From contig CAYNTS010000023.1 of the NCBI GenBank assembly GCA_964400495.1, positions 1-29,672 on the forward strand: 29,672 bases of DNA, in the 5' to 3' direction. How positions within the stretch are numbered: position 1 is the stretch's first letter; each line of letters opens with the position of its first letter. Positions 7,987-16,327 of the stretch are shown in pieces. Under the pieces are notes generated by a model. It had not been told where the DNA came from and searched no databases. It was given only the letters and a program-made list of their open reading frames with translations. The translations under genes were made by a program, and so were the position numbers. The stretch comes from CAYNTS01 sp964400495 (GTDB lineage: Bacteria; Fidelibacterota; Marinisomatia; SCGC-AAA003-L08; D37C17).

Positions 7987-9033
7987 ATGACACTTGACGA
8001 TTTATTACGCAAAACAGTAGAATTAGAAGCCAGTGATTTACATATCACCGTTGGGAGTTCACCACGAATTCGTAAAAGTGGTAGTTTACTTCCTTTAGAT
8101 TTACCTCCACTAACAGCTCAAGAAGTAAAATCTTTAATTTTTTCACAGATGAAAGACTCTCTCCAAATAAAACTTAAATCTGGACATGAAGTAGATTATT
8201 CAGTGGGCATCCCAGGTTTGAGTCGTTTCCGAGTAAATGCATATTATCAACGAGGTGCCCTTGCGGCTGCCTATCGAAGACTACCATATGAAGTACCAGA
8301 TATTGATACATTGGGATTACCTGAATCAGTAATAAATCTAACAGAAAATCGGAAAGGTTTAATTTTAATAACAGGTGCTACGGGAAGTGGGAAATCTACA
8401 ACTTTAGCAGCAATGGTTAAACGAATATCTTCTGAGATTGATGGTCATATAATTACGATTGAAGACCCTATTGAATATTTGTATCAACATGACTCTGCTT
8501 TAATTAATCAGAGAGAAGTTGGTTTGGATACAGAAACCTTTGCCTCTGGGCTCCGCTCTGCACTTCGACAAGACCCTGATGTGGTGGTGGTGGGTGAGCT
8601 TCGAGATATGGAGTCAATGCAGGCTGCACTTACGATTGCTGAAACTGGTCATTTAGTGTTGGGAACACTCCACACAAACACTGCATCTGGGGCAATAACT
8701 CGACTAGTGGATGCATTCCCACCCAATAAACAAGATATGATTCGCATGAATTTATCATTAACATTGCTTGCAGTGGTTAGTCAACAACTTGTGCCAAATA
8801 CTGATGGGGGTCGGTCTGTAGTATGTGAGGTATTAATAGCTACACCCGCAGTTAAATCGGTAATTAGGGAAAATAATATTCATCAAATTGATAATTACAT
8901 TTTAAGTGGTGCAAAAGACGGAATGATTCGAATGGATGATGCCCTAAAACATCTTTTCAATGATGGTCAAATTTCACGAGAGAATGCTCTGCATTTTTCT
9001 TTTAATCCAACTCAGTTAAGCGAACATATTTAA
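7987..9033 (+). CDS. pilT: PilT-type pilus retraction ATPase
   Basis: A 348-residue cytoplasmic AAA+-like secretion ATPase of the PilT subfamily, which depolymerises type IV pili. The N-terminal PAS-like part begins LDDLLRKTVELEASDLHI. Walker A is GATGSGKST (130-138). The Asp/Walker B region is DPDVVVVGELRD (196-207) with GELRD in place of the usual GEMRD. The His box is TGHLVLGTLHTNTA (221-234). The C-terminal part (SVIRENNIHQIDNYI, KDGMIRMDDALKHLFNDGQIS) is typical of PilT rather than PilB. Length is normal. The ribosome site is weak (TAGAG). No other pilus gene is in the window, as is common for pilT. It is followed after 11 bases by an unrelated amidase gene. Confidence 0.9.
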   Translation: MTLDDLLRKTVELEASDLHITVGSSPRIRKSGSLLPLDLPPLTAQEVKSLIFSQMKDSLQIKLKSGHEVDYSVGIPGLSRFRVNAYYQRGALAAAYRRLPYEVPDIDTLGLPESVINLTENRKGLILITGATGSGKSTTLAAMVKRISSEIDGHIITIEDPIEYLYQHDSALINQREVGLDTETFASGLRSALRQDPDVVVVGELRDMESMQAALTIAETGHLVLGTLHTNTASGAITRLVDAFPPNKQDMIRMNLSLTLLAVVSQQLVPNTDGGRSVVCEVLIATPAVKSVIRENNIHQIDNYILSGAKDGMIRMDDALKHLFNDGQISRENALHFSFNPTQLSEHI

Positions 9034-9044
9034 GAGGGCATAAT

Positions 9045-11504
9045 TTGGTAGCATATCAATTAACTCGAACAATTCTTATAGGTATTATTACTATAATGGT
9101 GGTCTATTTAATGAATACAAAATTAGATAATATCCCACCCTTGGGTAAGTTTTTAGATCCTTTTCATGGTTATTTAGCATTGGTAGGAAGTGATGAACTT
9201 CCTCAAAATAAATTAGATATCAATGGATTAACAAATGCTGTTGAGGTAGTTTGGGATGAGCATCGAATACCACATATTTTTGCACAAAATGATAAAGATT
9301 TGTATTTTGTACAAGGGTATATAATGGCAATGGATAGATTATGGCAAATGGAATTTCAAACCCATGCAGCCGGTGGTAGAATGTCTGAAATTGTGGGTGA
9401 AAAAGCAATAAAATATGATAAATTTCAACGTCGAATTGGTATGCGAAGTTCTGCTCAAGCCCAACTTGAATTAACTATGCAGGATACAGAAATAGCAATG
9501 ATGGCAACTACTTTTTCTGATGGGGTGAATGCATATATCAAATCCTTAAATTCCGATAATTACCCCATTGAATACAAAATATTAAACTACTCTCCAGAAG
9601 AGTGGACACCACTCAAAACTTGTTTGCTTTTAAAAAGTATGGCATTTACTTTAACTGGTCGCAGTACAGATTTAGTATATACGCGAATGCTTAATAATTT
9701 CGGATTAGATGTTGTTGAAGAACTCTTTCCTGTTTTTCCGAGTTTTTATGACCCCATAATTCCAAAAGGAACACCATTTGATTTTACACCGATTTCTCTA
9801 AATAAACCCGATTCATTATATATTGCTCAAGCGGATAGAGAAAAAATCCCGTATCAACCTGATGAACGTAACGGGAGTAATAATTGGGCAGTTTCAGGAT
9901 CCCGTACAAAAAGTGGTGCACCTATCTTGGCAAATGACCCACATTTAGGGTTAACTCTTCCATCAATTTGGTACGCAATGCACTTGGTTACACCAACCCA
10001 AAATACAATAGGAGTAACAATTCCTGGTGCACCTGGAATTATCAGTGGGTTTAATCATCACATTTCTTGGGGTGAAACCAATGGTAATGATGATGTTATG
10101 GATTGGTATGATATTGTGTTTAAAGACGCATCTAAATCTGAGTATTGGTATGATAATCAGTGGCAAAAAACCACATTTATAATTGAAGAAATAAAAATTC
10201 GGGATGAGGACAGTATTTTAGATACCGTCATTTACACACATCATGGTCCTGTTGTTTGGGAAGAAGTTGACCAGACTCTTGCCATGGGAAAATTCAGTTT
10301 AAAAAACAATGTTCGCCAAGTTTCCGTTGGACGCGCATTGCGGTGGTTAGCACATACACCAGCAAATGAAATGAGAACGTTTTATGAACTTAACCGTGCT
10401 AAAAATTATGAGGACTTTACGAAAGCTCTTCGTCATTTCACTTGTCCTGGACAAAATTTTGTGTATGCTGATAGAGAGGGAAATGTTGCTATTTGGCATA
10501 CAGGAAACAACCCAACAAAATGGGAAAAACAAGGTATGTTCATTAGTGATGGGTCAGACCCAAGATATGATTGGCAGGGCACTATTCCTCATAATCAGAA
10601 ACCTCATATTAAAAACCCAGAAAGGGGTTTTGTGAGTTCGGCAAACCAACATCCAACGGATGAAACTTATCCGTACTTTTTAGCAGAATTCTTTTGGCCA
10701 TCATTTAGGGGACATCGAATAAATGAACGGCTATCAGACATTCAAGATGCTAATATTTTTGAAGTGTTATCCGTTCAAATGGATAATACCAATATTATGG
10801 CAAGGTGGGTTACACCACATTTAATATCAGCAATAAACAATATTGAATTAAATGAAAGTAAGTCCCAAGTCCTTGATAATATTAAGTCTTGGGATTATAG
10901 TTTTGACCATACTTCCATTGGTGGAACTATATTTCAACACTGGTTTGATAATCTAGAAACCATGGTTTGGTCAGATGATTTTGGTTTAGATGATGAGCAA
11001 TATATTTGGCCTTACTCCAATAAACTTGCTGAATTAATCCAACATGAACCACAGTCTAAATGGTTTGATATAAAAACAACAGAAGAAGTTGAAACATTTG
11101 TTGATGTAGCGCAATCAACCTTTGCTCAAACAGTTGAAGAGTTAGTAAATGAATTTGGTGAAATAAATGAATCTTGGCAGTGGCAAAATGCACGGGGGAC
11201 AGATATTCGCCATCTTGCTAAAATACCAGGATTAGGAGAGATTGGCGTACCCACTGCGGGAGGTTCATTAGTTCCCAATGCAACCGGGAAATATTTTGGT
11301 CCATCTTGGCGTTATGCAGTTGAAATGACTGATACACCAAAAGCTTATGGTATTTATCCTGGAGGACAATCGGGGTATCCCGGAAGTAAATATTATGATA
11401 ATATGGTGGATGATTGGAGTATAGGAAAATCATATCCATTGAAGTTTGCAACTAACCCCACAGAAATTAATGGGCATCATGTTCAATTTGGAGGTGCACA
11501 ATGA
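9045..11504 (+). CDS. Penicillin acylase-family Ntn hydrolase
   Basis: An 819-residue periplasmic amidase of the N-terminal nucleophile superfamily (penicillin/cephalosporin acylase, AHL acylase and aculeacin acylase relatives). A signal anchor spans about 5-23. The alpha-chain shows VEVVWDEHRIPHIFAQNDKDLYFVQGY and RLWQMEFQTHAAGGRMSE. The autocatalytic site is NGSNNWAVSGSRT, where S278 becomes the new N-terminus and nucleophile of the beta-chain. ILANDPHLGL and PGAPGIISGFNHHISWGETN follow as in the family. The start is TTG at 9045, chosen because AGAGGG (9034-9038 region) lies at the right distance and the frame reaches the signal anchor from there. The natural substrate cannot be told from sequence; the family ranges over phenylacetyl amides, lipid-modified peptides and homoserine lactones. 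The last 4 bases overlap the next gene. Confidence 0.9.
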   Translation: MVAYQLTRTILIGIITIMVVYLMNTKLDNIPPLGKFLDPFHGYLALVGSDELPQNKLDINGLTNAVEVVWDEHRIPHIFAQNDKDLYFVQGYIMAMDRLWQMEFQTHAAGGRMSEIVGEKAIKYDKFQRRIGMRSSAQAQLELTMQDTEIAMMATTFSDGVNAYIKSLNSDNYPIEYKILNYSPEEWTPLKTCLLLKSMAFTLTGRSTDLVYTRMLNNFGLDVVEELFPVFPSFYDPIIPKGTPFDFTPISLNKPDSLYIAQADREKIPYQPDERNGSNNWAVSGSRTKSGAPILANDPHLGLTLPSIWYAMHLVTPTQNTIGVTIPGAPGIISGFNHHISWGETNGNDDVMDWYDIVFKDASKSEYWYDNQWQKTTFIIEEIKIRDEDSILDTVIYTHHGPVVWEEVDQTLAMGKFSLKNNVRQVSVGRALRWLAHTPANEMRTFYELNRAKNYEDFTKALRHFTCPGQNFVYADREGNVAIWHTGNNPTKWEKQGMFISDGSDPRYDWQGTIPHNQKPHIKNPERGFVSSANQHPTDETYPYFLAEFFWPSFRGHRINERLSDIQDANIFEVLSVQMDNTNIMARWVTPHLISAINNIELNESKSQVLDNIKSWDYSFDHTSIGGTIFQHWFDNLETMVWSDDFGLDDEQYIWPYSNKLAELIQHEPQSKWFDIKTTEEVETFVDVAQSTFAQTVEELVNEFGEINESWQWQNARGTDIRHLAKIPGLGEIGVPTAGGSLVPNATGKYFGPSWRYAVEMTDTPKAYGIYPGGQSGYPGSKYYDNMVDDWSIGKSYPLKFATNPTEINGHHVQFGGAQ

Positions 11505-11842
11505 AATACGCAATAGTTGGAATTATTTTGTTTGCCATAGCTTTATTATTCCCATGGTGGACCGTGGCAATTGTTATGTTTGTATTTGGATATAAGAGTA
11601 ACTCAAATCAAGAAGCAATGGTTGCAGGAATTACAATCCCCCAAATTGTTTGGTTATTGATGTTTAGTTTTAGATATCTCTCAGGTGGAGAACTTATCCT
11701 TCAACGAGTAGCTGATATGTTTAATTTAAATTCCCCAATTTGGTTAATTTTATTAAGCTTAGTTGTTCCGGCCCTTACCGGATTTTTGAGTAGTTTGTTT
11801 GGATATCAAATAAAATTATTAATCCATAATAAGCAAGAATAA
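11501..11842 (+). CDS. Small membrane protein of unknown function, coupled to the acylase
   Basis: A 113-residue hydrophobic protein starting MKYAIVGIILFAIALLFPWW. Three or four membrane segments are visible (about 3-30, 43-58 and 76-105), with a short Lys-rich tail. The ATG overlaps the acylase stop (ATGA at 11501-11504), so it is translated with it. I recognise no domain. It may assist the acylase or simply share its transcript. It ends at 11842, and the next gene on the other strand ends at 11843 with no gap. Confidence 0.7.
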   Translation: MKYAIVGIILFAIALLFPWWTVAIVMFVFGYKSNSNQEAMVAGITIPQIVWLLMFSFRYLSGGELILQRVADMFNLNSPIWLILLSLVVPALTGFLSSLFGYQIKLLIHNKQE

Positions 11843-14047
11843 TTATATACTCGAAAACTTATACTGCATAGTAATATAAAATGTTCGCTCATCATACTTT
11901 TTATAAACGGTATAATTATCTGATTCACGCACATACTGATTATTATCAAATATATCAATCACCTTGCATGTAAGTTTTAAACGGTCATCAAACAATGATA
12001 CTTGATAAGCAAGGTCAATCGTATATTGACCGTCTGGGTACTCTAACCCAATAGATGTTTTACTTGGTGCATGATAGGTTCCGCTAAGCTCAAATTCCCC
12101 GTTATTGACAAATTTATATGTACTAATTAACCTACCCAATCCCCCATAATATATTTCATTATCTCCACTAATATTCGATTGATAATAATTCCCTGTTAAT
12201 GTTATATCCCACATTGTAAGTGGAGAATACTTCAACATCATTTCACCACCGTTTAAATTTCCATTTCCAGCATTTCTATAAGTAAGTGTATCAATAGCAG
12301 ATTCATCCCATTGGGTAATATTTGTTATGAAGTGATTATACAGGGTAAAATCAATTTTCGAAACATCAGAAGTTCTTGAATAACCTAATTCTACAGCTTC
12401 AATAAATTCAGGTTCAAGTTCAGGATTGCCAACAGTATCAATTGAAGTTGAGCTAGTAATTAGGAATGGGTCTAGTTGCTTTAGTTCTGGCCGGTTAACT
12501 CGTGAGCTATATCCAAATCGAATGCTTGAAAATGGATTAATAACATAGGATAGATGAGCTGAAGGATATAACTTATAATAATTATTATTCGTAAAATCAA
12601 TTAATGACTCTACAGTTTCGAATCGTAAGCCGGCTTTTGATTTAATGTTTTCAGTTATCTCGTAGGTTAGACTCCCATAGATAGCATGAATATCTTCATT
12701 AAATTTGAAAACATTATCATCTATAGCATCTTCTTTAACATGTGTATTTATACGCCCTTTGTATCCGAGGTTAAATTGAAAATTATCATTACCACTGTTA
12801 TAATAATCGGATTTAACAATTAATCTACTTATATCCAGTTGATATTCATTGTGTGAATTTTGAGTTTCATTTTCTTGAATATCAAAACTTATTTCGGCAT
12901 TCAATATATTATCGTTTGATAGATTACTATACAGACCTAGATCGTAAACCTGCGACTGCCCCTCATTATTATTAATAGAAATAATATCAGAATTATTCGA
13001 GAATGTAGTAGTTTCATTTAATTCACTGGATACCTGAGTAAATTTTCCTTCGCCTGTAAAAAGCATCCAGGATGAGATATCATACTTGCTCCCAATATTG
13101 AAAAACTGGATATCATTTGAGCTGATGTTATTATTATTTTCAATCACAGAACCATCAGCAAACCTACTGCCTATACCAACAAACTTTTGGGATTCAAAAT
13201 TGAGTTTGGTAAAAAGATGAATCTTGTTTTTGCGATAGCTCAATGCACCTCCCCCATTAAGCTTGTCAGTATCACCCATATTGATAGAGAGTTCCCCGTT
13301 GTATCCAAAAACTTTTTCCTCTTTAAGAATAATATTTACTATGCCAGACATACCATCCGGATCGTACTCGGCTGATGGGCTGGTAATAATTTCTATCCGA
13401 TCTATCATTGCTGCTGGCACTGGGACAGCAACAGCACAGGTTTTCCTATCGCCACCTATTATTCCTGTACGTTTTTCATTGATAAGAACAGTAACATTGT
13501 CAGAGCCTCTCAGTGAAATCTCGCCATTTGGGCCAATATCTAGAGATGGTACTTTTTTCATCACATCACAACATGTCCCACCAGCAGTAGATTTCATCTG
13601 ATCAATGTTATATACTTTTTTATCTACCTTTACCTCATAAAAAGGGTTCTCTGCTTTAACATTAACCGGATTAATTTCTAATGCTTTTAGCTGTAAAGAA
13701 ATGTTATCATAATTTATATATGATATATCTTTGTTATAGAAGAAAGGTTCGCTTTCGAATGTAATAAAACCAATAAAATCAGTTTCTAAGATATACTCCC
13801 CGTCTGGGATGTTTCTTAAAGAAAAACAACCATTTTCATCGGTTAACTGTCCCATTTCAATTTTATCATTATCAACATTGATTAATGTTATTGTTGCATA
13901 TTGAATTGGTTTTTGTGAGTCAGCCTGGATTACAAAACCATCAATACCAGTAATAGTAGCTGCAATTAAATATTGAGAAAAAAGCAAATATAATATTGGA
14001 ATAAAAATCCGAATATTGAATATTAATACAGATTTATTTTTCATCAT
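11843..14047 (-). CDS. TonB-dependent outer-membrane receptor with CarboxypepD_reg-like N-terminus
   Basis: A 734-residue outer-membrane beta-barrel receptor. After a signal peptide comes a CarboxypepD_reg-like domain (about 33-115: GFVIQADSQKPIQYATITLIN, TDENGCFSLRNIPDGEYIL). The plug domain follows (KVYNIDQ, KKVPSLDIGPNGEISLRGSDNVTVLIN, IDRIEIITSPSAEYDPDGMSGIVNI), then a barrel of the outer membrane beta-barrel protein type ending in an aromatic-rich strand (FYITMQYKFSSI). In the plug, where relatives usually read GGSA-DVL, this one has GGTCCDVM, and another cysteine lies in GDRKTCAVAV. Cysteines are rare in such receptors and suggest a thiophilic metal cargo. It overlaps an HMA-like lipoprotein gene by 4 bases, so the two are coupled. 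Substrate as copper, mercury or another metal is inference. A siderophore or peptide receptor remains possible. Confidence 0.88.
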   Translation of the reverse strand: MMKNKSVLIFNIRIFIPILYLLFSQYLIAATITGIDGFVIQADSQKPIQYATITLINVDNDKIEMGQLTDENGCFSLRNIPDGEYILETDFIGFITFESEPFFYNKDISYINYDNISLQLKALEINPVNVKAENPFYEVKVDKKVYNIDQMKSTAGGTCCDVMKKVPSLDIGPNGEISLRGSDNVTVLINEKRTGIIGGDRKTCAVAVPVPAAMIDRIEIITSPSAEYDPDGMSGIVNIILKEEKVFGYNGELSINMGDTDKLNGGGALSYRKNKIHLFTKLNFESQKFVGIGSRFADGSVIENNNNISSNDIQFFNIGSKYDISSWMLFTGEGKFTQVSSELNETTTFSNNSDIISINNNEGQSQVYDLGLYSNLSNDNILNAEISFDIQENETQNSHNEYQLDISRLIVKSDYYNSGNDNFQFNLGYKGRINTHVKEDAIDDNVFKFNEDIHAIYGSLTYEITENIKSKAGLRFETVESLIDFTNNNYYKLYPSAHLSYVINPFSSIRFGYSSRVNRPELKQLDPFLITSSTSIDTVGNPELEPEFIEAVELGYSRTSDVSKIDFTLYNHFITNITQWDESAIDTLTYRNAGNGNLNGGEMMLKYSPLTMWDITLTGNYYQSNISGDNEIYYGGLGRLISTYKFVNNGEFELSGTYHAPSKTSIGLEYPDGQYTIDLAYQVSLFDDRLKLTCKVIDIFDNNQYVRESDNYTVYKKYDERTFYITMQYKFSSI

Positions 14048-14289
14048 ACTATCCCTTCGTGTCTATCCTGAGTAAGCTTGGCAATATCATGTTTAACAAT
14101 TACATGTTTTTTATTAGTATTAATGTTAAATTTATCTACACTATTTAGTGCGTATAAAGATTCGTTGATAGTTGCATCACACATCTCATATTGAGTCGTT
14201 GATATAGTTATTGTAGTTTCAGTTCCATTTTGTATCATTGTACATCCTGCAACAATAATACTCACTATTATATATATATAATATTTCAT
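14044..14289 (-). CDS. Small lipoprotein with degenerate heavy-metal-associated (HMA) domain
   Basis: The frame is open from an ATG at 14319, but the ATG at 14289 has an AAAGAAAAGA stretch upstream and begins a clean lipoprotein signal (MKYYIYIIVSIIVAGC, lipobox VAGC), so I prefer it (81 residues). The mature part matches the HMA fold: TTITIST as strand 1, then QYEMCDATINESLYALNSVDKFNINTN, then KHVIVKHD. The metal loop normally reads MxCxxC; here the first cysteine is Tyr and only the second remains (TQYEMC). The domain also ends early, without the usual last helix and strand. It overlaps the receptor start (ATGA), which supports a shared job. It may bind metal with one thiol plus other ligands, or be a decayed chaperone. 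Confidence 0.65.
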   Translation of the reverse strand: MKYYIYIIVSIIVAGCTMIQNGTETTITISTTQYEMCDATINESLYALNSVDKFNINTNKKHVIVKHDIAKLTQDRHEGIV

Positions 14290-14330
14290 TTGTCTTTTCT
14301 TTTTATTAATAAATCGCATTCTATTTCAAA

Positions 14331-14344
14331 TTGATAATAATCAA
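14331..14344. promoter_or_regulatory. FNR/CRP-type operator consensus upstream of the HMA lipoprotein-receptor pair
   Basis: TTGAT AATA ATCAA is an exact match to the FNR consensus TTGAT-N4-ATCAA. Its centre lies about 48 bases upstream of the ATG at 14289, in a 136-base gap. A TATTAA that could serve as a -10 lies at 14306-14311 on the minus strand. Spacing to a start point would be about 38-42, typical of an activating site. Regulation by oxygen or nitric oxide would link this group to the nitrate genes, but no regulator gene is in the window. Confidence 0.45.
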
Positions 14345-14455
14345 ATTAAGGATTGTTATCAGCCATTCTTACATCAACCATAACAGAATTCACACTGACA
14401 CTGTAATTGTGGTTAATAAATAAGAATATAGGTAAATTAAACTATTATGTTGAGT

Positions 14456-14839
14456 TTAAATCAGGAGTGGTAAAATACAGCGTACTTCTTTAACTAAACC
14501 ATAGTGTATATGGCTAAGCAGAGTATAGGGCTTGGGGTTGACATGAGAATATAAATTCATGTCGATAGTATTATAACAGATATTAATAATTTTCTTTGAT
14601 AGAGCAATAATTATAGGTTTATCTAATGTTTGTTGATTATCAGTAGTATGTATACAGGAACAATTTCCTGAATAATCAGAACAGCAACAATTATTTTTTA
14701 CTACCGGTTTACAACAAGTTTGCTGTACAGTTGCCCCCTCAACAGTTTTAGCAATGCACGCATAACACTGCCCTGGGAACAATAGAGAACCCAATAAGCA
14801 TACCGATATAATGATTTTTAAAGTAAACTTCATGCCCAT
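14456..14839 (-). CDS. Cysteine-rich exported protein, unknown
   Basis: A 127-residue protein with a signal peptide (MKFTLKIIISVCLLGSLLFPGQCYA; the ATG at 14833 is an equally good start). The mature region is packed with cysteines: ACIAKTVEG, TCCKPVVKNNCCCS, NCSCIHTTD, and single ones at INICYN and VRC. The tail VKEVRCILPLLI recalls small exported proteins found beside copper or heavy-metal receptors in Bacteroidota, but I cannot assign a family. It lies upstream of the HMA lipoprotein and the receptor on the same strand and may belong to the same metal system, though a 136-base or longer gap with its own control site separates them. Metal binding by the Cys clusters is inference. Confidence 0.65.
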   Translation of the reverse strand: MGMKFTLKIIISVCLLGSLLFPGQCYACIAKTVEGATVQQTCCKPVVKNNCCCSDYSGNCSCIHTTDNQQTLDKPIIIALSKKIINICYNTIDMNLYSHVNPKPYTLLSHIHYGLVKEVRCILPLLI

Positions 14840-14841
14840 AA

Positions 14842-14868
14842 TATAGGACTTATTTTAAAAAACCTATA
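14842..14868. promoter_or_regulatory. Inverted repeat just upstream of the Cys-rich gene
   Basis: TATAGG (14842-14847) and CCTATA (14863-14868) are perfect 6-bp complements around a 15-base AT-rich spacer. They end three bases before the ATG at 14839. The position suits an operator or leader hairpin, but short arms of this kind can arise by chance. Confidence 0.25.
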
Positions 14869-14890
14869 GACAATTAATTATTAACATATC

Positions 14891-15856
14891 CTAATTCTCT
14901 AAAATAATATTAACCAATTGAACAATATCAAGCACATTAGTAGTTGAGTCTTCATTTACATCAGATGCCCAAGATTCATATTCGTTTGGGATATGTTCTC
15001 CCAAAATTATGTTTACCGTTAAAACAACATCTAAAATATTGATAGTTAAATCTGCATTAACATCCCCTAAAAGCCCATCATTACTTACTTTTGATGATTC
15101 AAACATACGAGCTACAGTATTGGCAATATTGAAATTGTTTGGAACAGGTGCTTCGTCCTCTATGGATGAAATTATAGCAACAATTCCCAAATCTTCAGCA
15201 ATATAATAATACGACCTCAAATATGAATATTGAATGGGAGTACCCATCCAATTATAGGTGTATTGTTCTTCATAATTCACCTGAATACAATTATGTTCAC
15301 CCAGCCCATCAGGGAGAATGATGGTGCCATAAGCATCGGCAAAACCTGTAAATTCATAAGCACTATTGATATCTAGCCCAGACATATACACATCGAAACT
15401 TGTACTCCCAGTAAAATATGATTGATAACTAAGATTATCGGGAAAATCAACAATAGATGGAAGAAATGGAACGCTCGGAGAATCTGGCACACCTATAGCA
15501 TCATAAAATCCAAAATTTCTACGTCCAACACCTTCTTCAAAATCAAGATACATCCATGCATTCCCACTAGAATGAGTTTTCTTTTCTGCAACTGTTGCAT
15601 TTGGGAAACTAGCTCCATGTCCACCATCATTTACATCAACATAATCAATGTGTATAGTATCGATAGTGTTGCCTGTTGAAAAATCAAATACATGTGGTCC
15701 TTGTTGCAAACCCGTTAATCCAATAACACCTTGAGGGGATGGGATATTATACATTTTATAAAATCCACCAATTTCGTATTGAAAATCATCTGTTTGAATG
15801 GTAGTTTGAGAAAATAATGACGTTGTAATTGTCAATATGGCTAAAATCAATTTCAT
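14891..15856 (-). CDS. Exported protein of unknown function with C-terminal dockerin-like repeats
   Basis: The frame is open from 15898, but the ATG at 15856 has AAAGGTAAAGAA right upstream and starts a signal peptide (MKLILAILTITTSLFSQ), so the protein is about 321 residues. The body shows beta-rich sequence with no catalytic motif I know (GGFYKMYNIPSPQGVIGLTGLQ, VNYEEQYTYNWMGTPIQYSYLRSYYYI). The C-terminal 60 residues are two EF-hand-like repeats, GDVNADLTINILDVVLTVNIIL and SDVNEDSTTNVLDIVQLVNIIL, joined by a linker with NEYESWA. Loop positions 1, 3, 5 and 12 keep D/N for calcium, although in both repeats the usual Gly at position 6 is Leu or Ser. It is the most downstream of seven tailed proteins in the window. 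Confidence 0.8.
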   Translation of the reverse strand: MKLILAILTITTSLFSQTTIQTDDFQYEIGGFYKMYNIPSPQGVIGLTGLQQGPHVFDFSTGNTIDTIHIDYVDVNDGGHGASFPNATVAEKKTHSSGNAWMYLDFEEGVGRRNFGFYDAIGVPDSPSVPFLPSIVDFPDNLSYQSYFTGSTSFDVYMSGLDINSAYEFTGFADAYGTIILPDGLGEHNCIQVNYEEQYTYNWMGTPIQYSYLRSYYYIAEDLGIVAIISSIEDEAPVPNNFNIANTVARMFESSKVSNDGLLGDVNADLTINILDVVLTVNIILGEHIPNEYESWASDVNEDSTTNVLDIVQLVNIILEN

Positions 15857-15970
15857 TTCTTTACCTTTCAATCTATTAATTACACTTAATTTAAGCAATT
15901 AAATTTGATAACAAAAAGATTTAATGTTTTCATACAAATTATCGCATTACTTTAAGGGAAAAAATCAAAA

Positions 15971-16327
15971 TTATAGTCCAATTGAATTTTGAACCTTCTT
16001 GGGTAGTTTTGTAACTATCAAATTATACGAATCATTAATAAGTTGAAACACTAATTCTTTAGGCAAAGTATCATCACAAGTAAGGGTGTTCCAATGTTCT
16101 TTGTTTAGATGATATCCTGGTTGAGTTGACGCATACATCCCCCGTAAAAGCAGGGCATCCTCTGGATCACATTTCAATGAAATTATGCATGGATTTGAAT
16201 CCACAGTAAGTAGGGCAAACATTTTATTTCCAACTTTTGCAACAAAGGGGGTTTCACCAAAAGGATATGTTTCCAAACACCCATTTTTGGATAGCACAAA
16301 TTCTTTCACAAATTGATAATCAAGCAT
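15971..16327 (-). CDS. MmcQ/YjbR family protein
   Basis: A 118-residue cytoplasmic protein matching the MmcQ/YjbR fold (CyaY-like DNA-binding family). It has ETYPFGETPFVAKVGNKMFALL at the start, SLKCDPEDALLLRG, PGYHLNKEHWNTL and the closing helix with LINDSYNLIVTKLPKK. Length is normal. Its start lies 8 bases inside the end of the nitroreductase gene, so the two are in one operon. Despite the DNA-binding label, the role of this family in cells is unclear. Confidence 0.85.
   Translation of the reverse strand: MLDYQFVKEFVLSKNGCLETYPFGETPFVAKVGNKMFALLTVDSNPCIISLKCDPEDALLLRGMYASTQPGYHLNKEHWNTLTCDDTLPKELVFQLINDSYNLIVTKLPKKVQNSIGL

Noticed and set aside
7987..11504. Functional link between pilT and the acylase
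   Set aside because: They are close and share a strand, but nothing in either protein points to a common process; I treat the arrangement as simple co-transcription.
13263..13601. A 112-codon plus-strand frame inside the TonB receptor gene
   Set aside because: It is the antisense shadow of the receptor plug, has no ribosome site and matches no family; the minus strand encodes a clear protein there.
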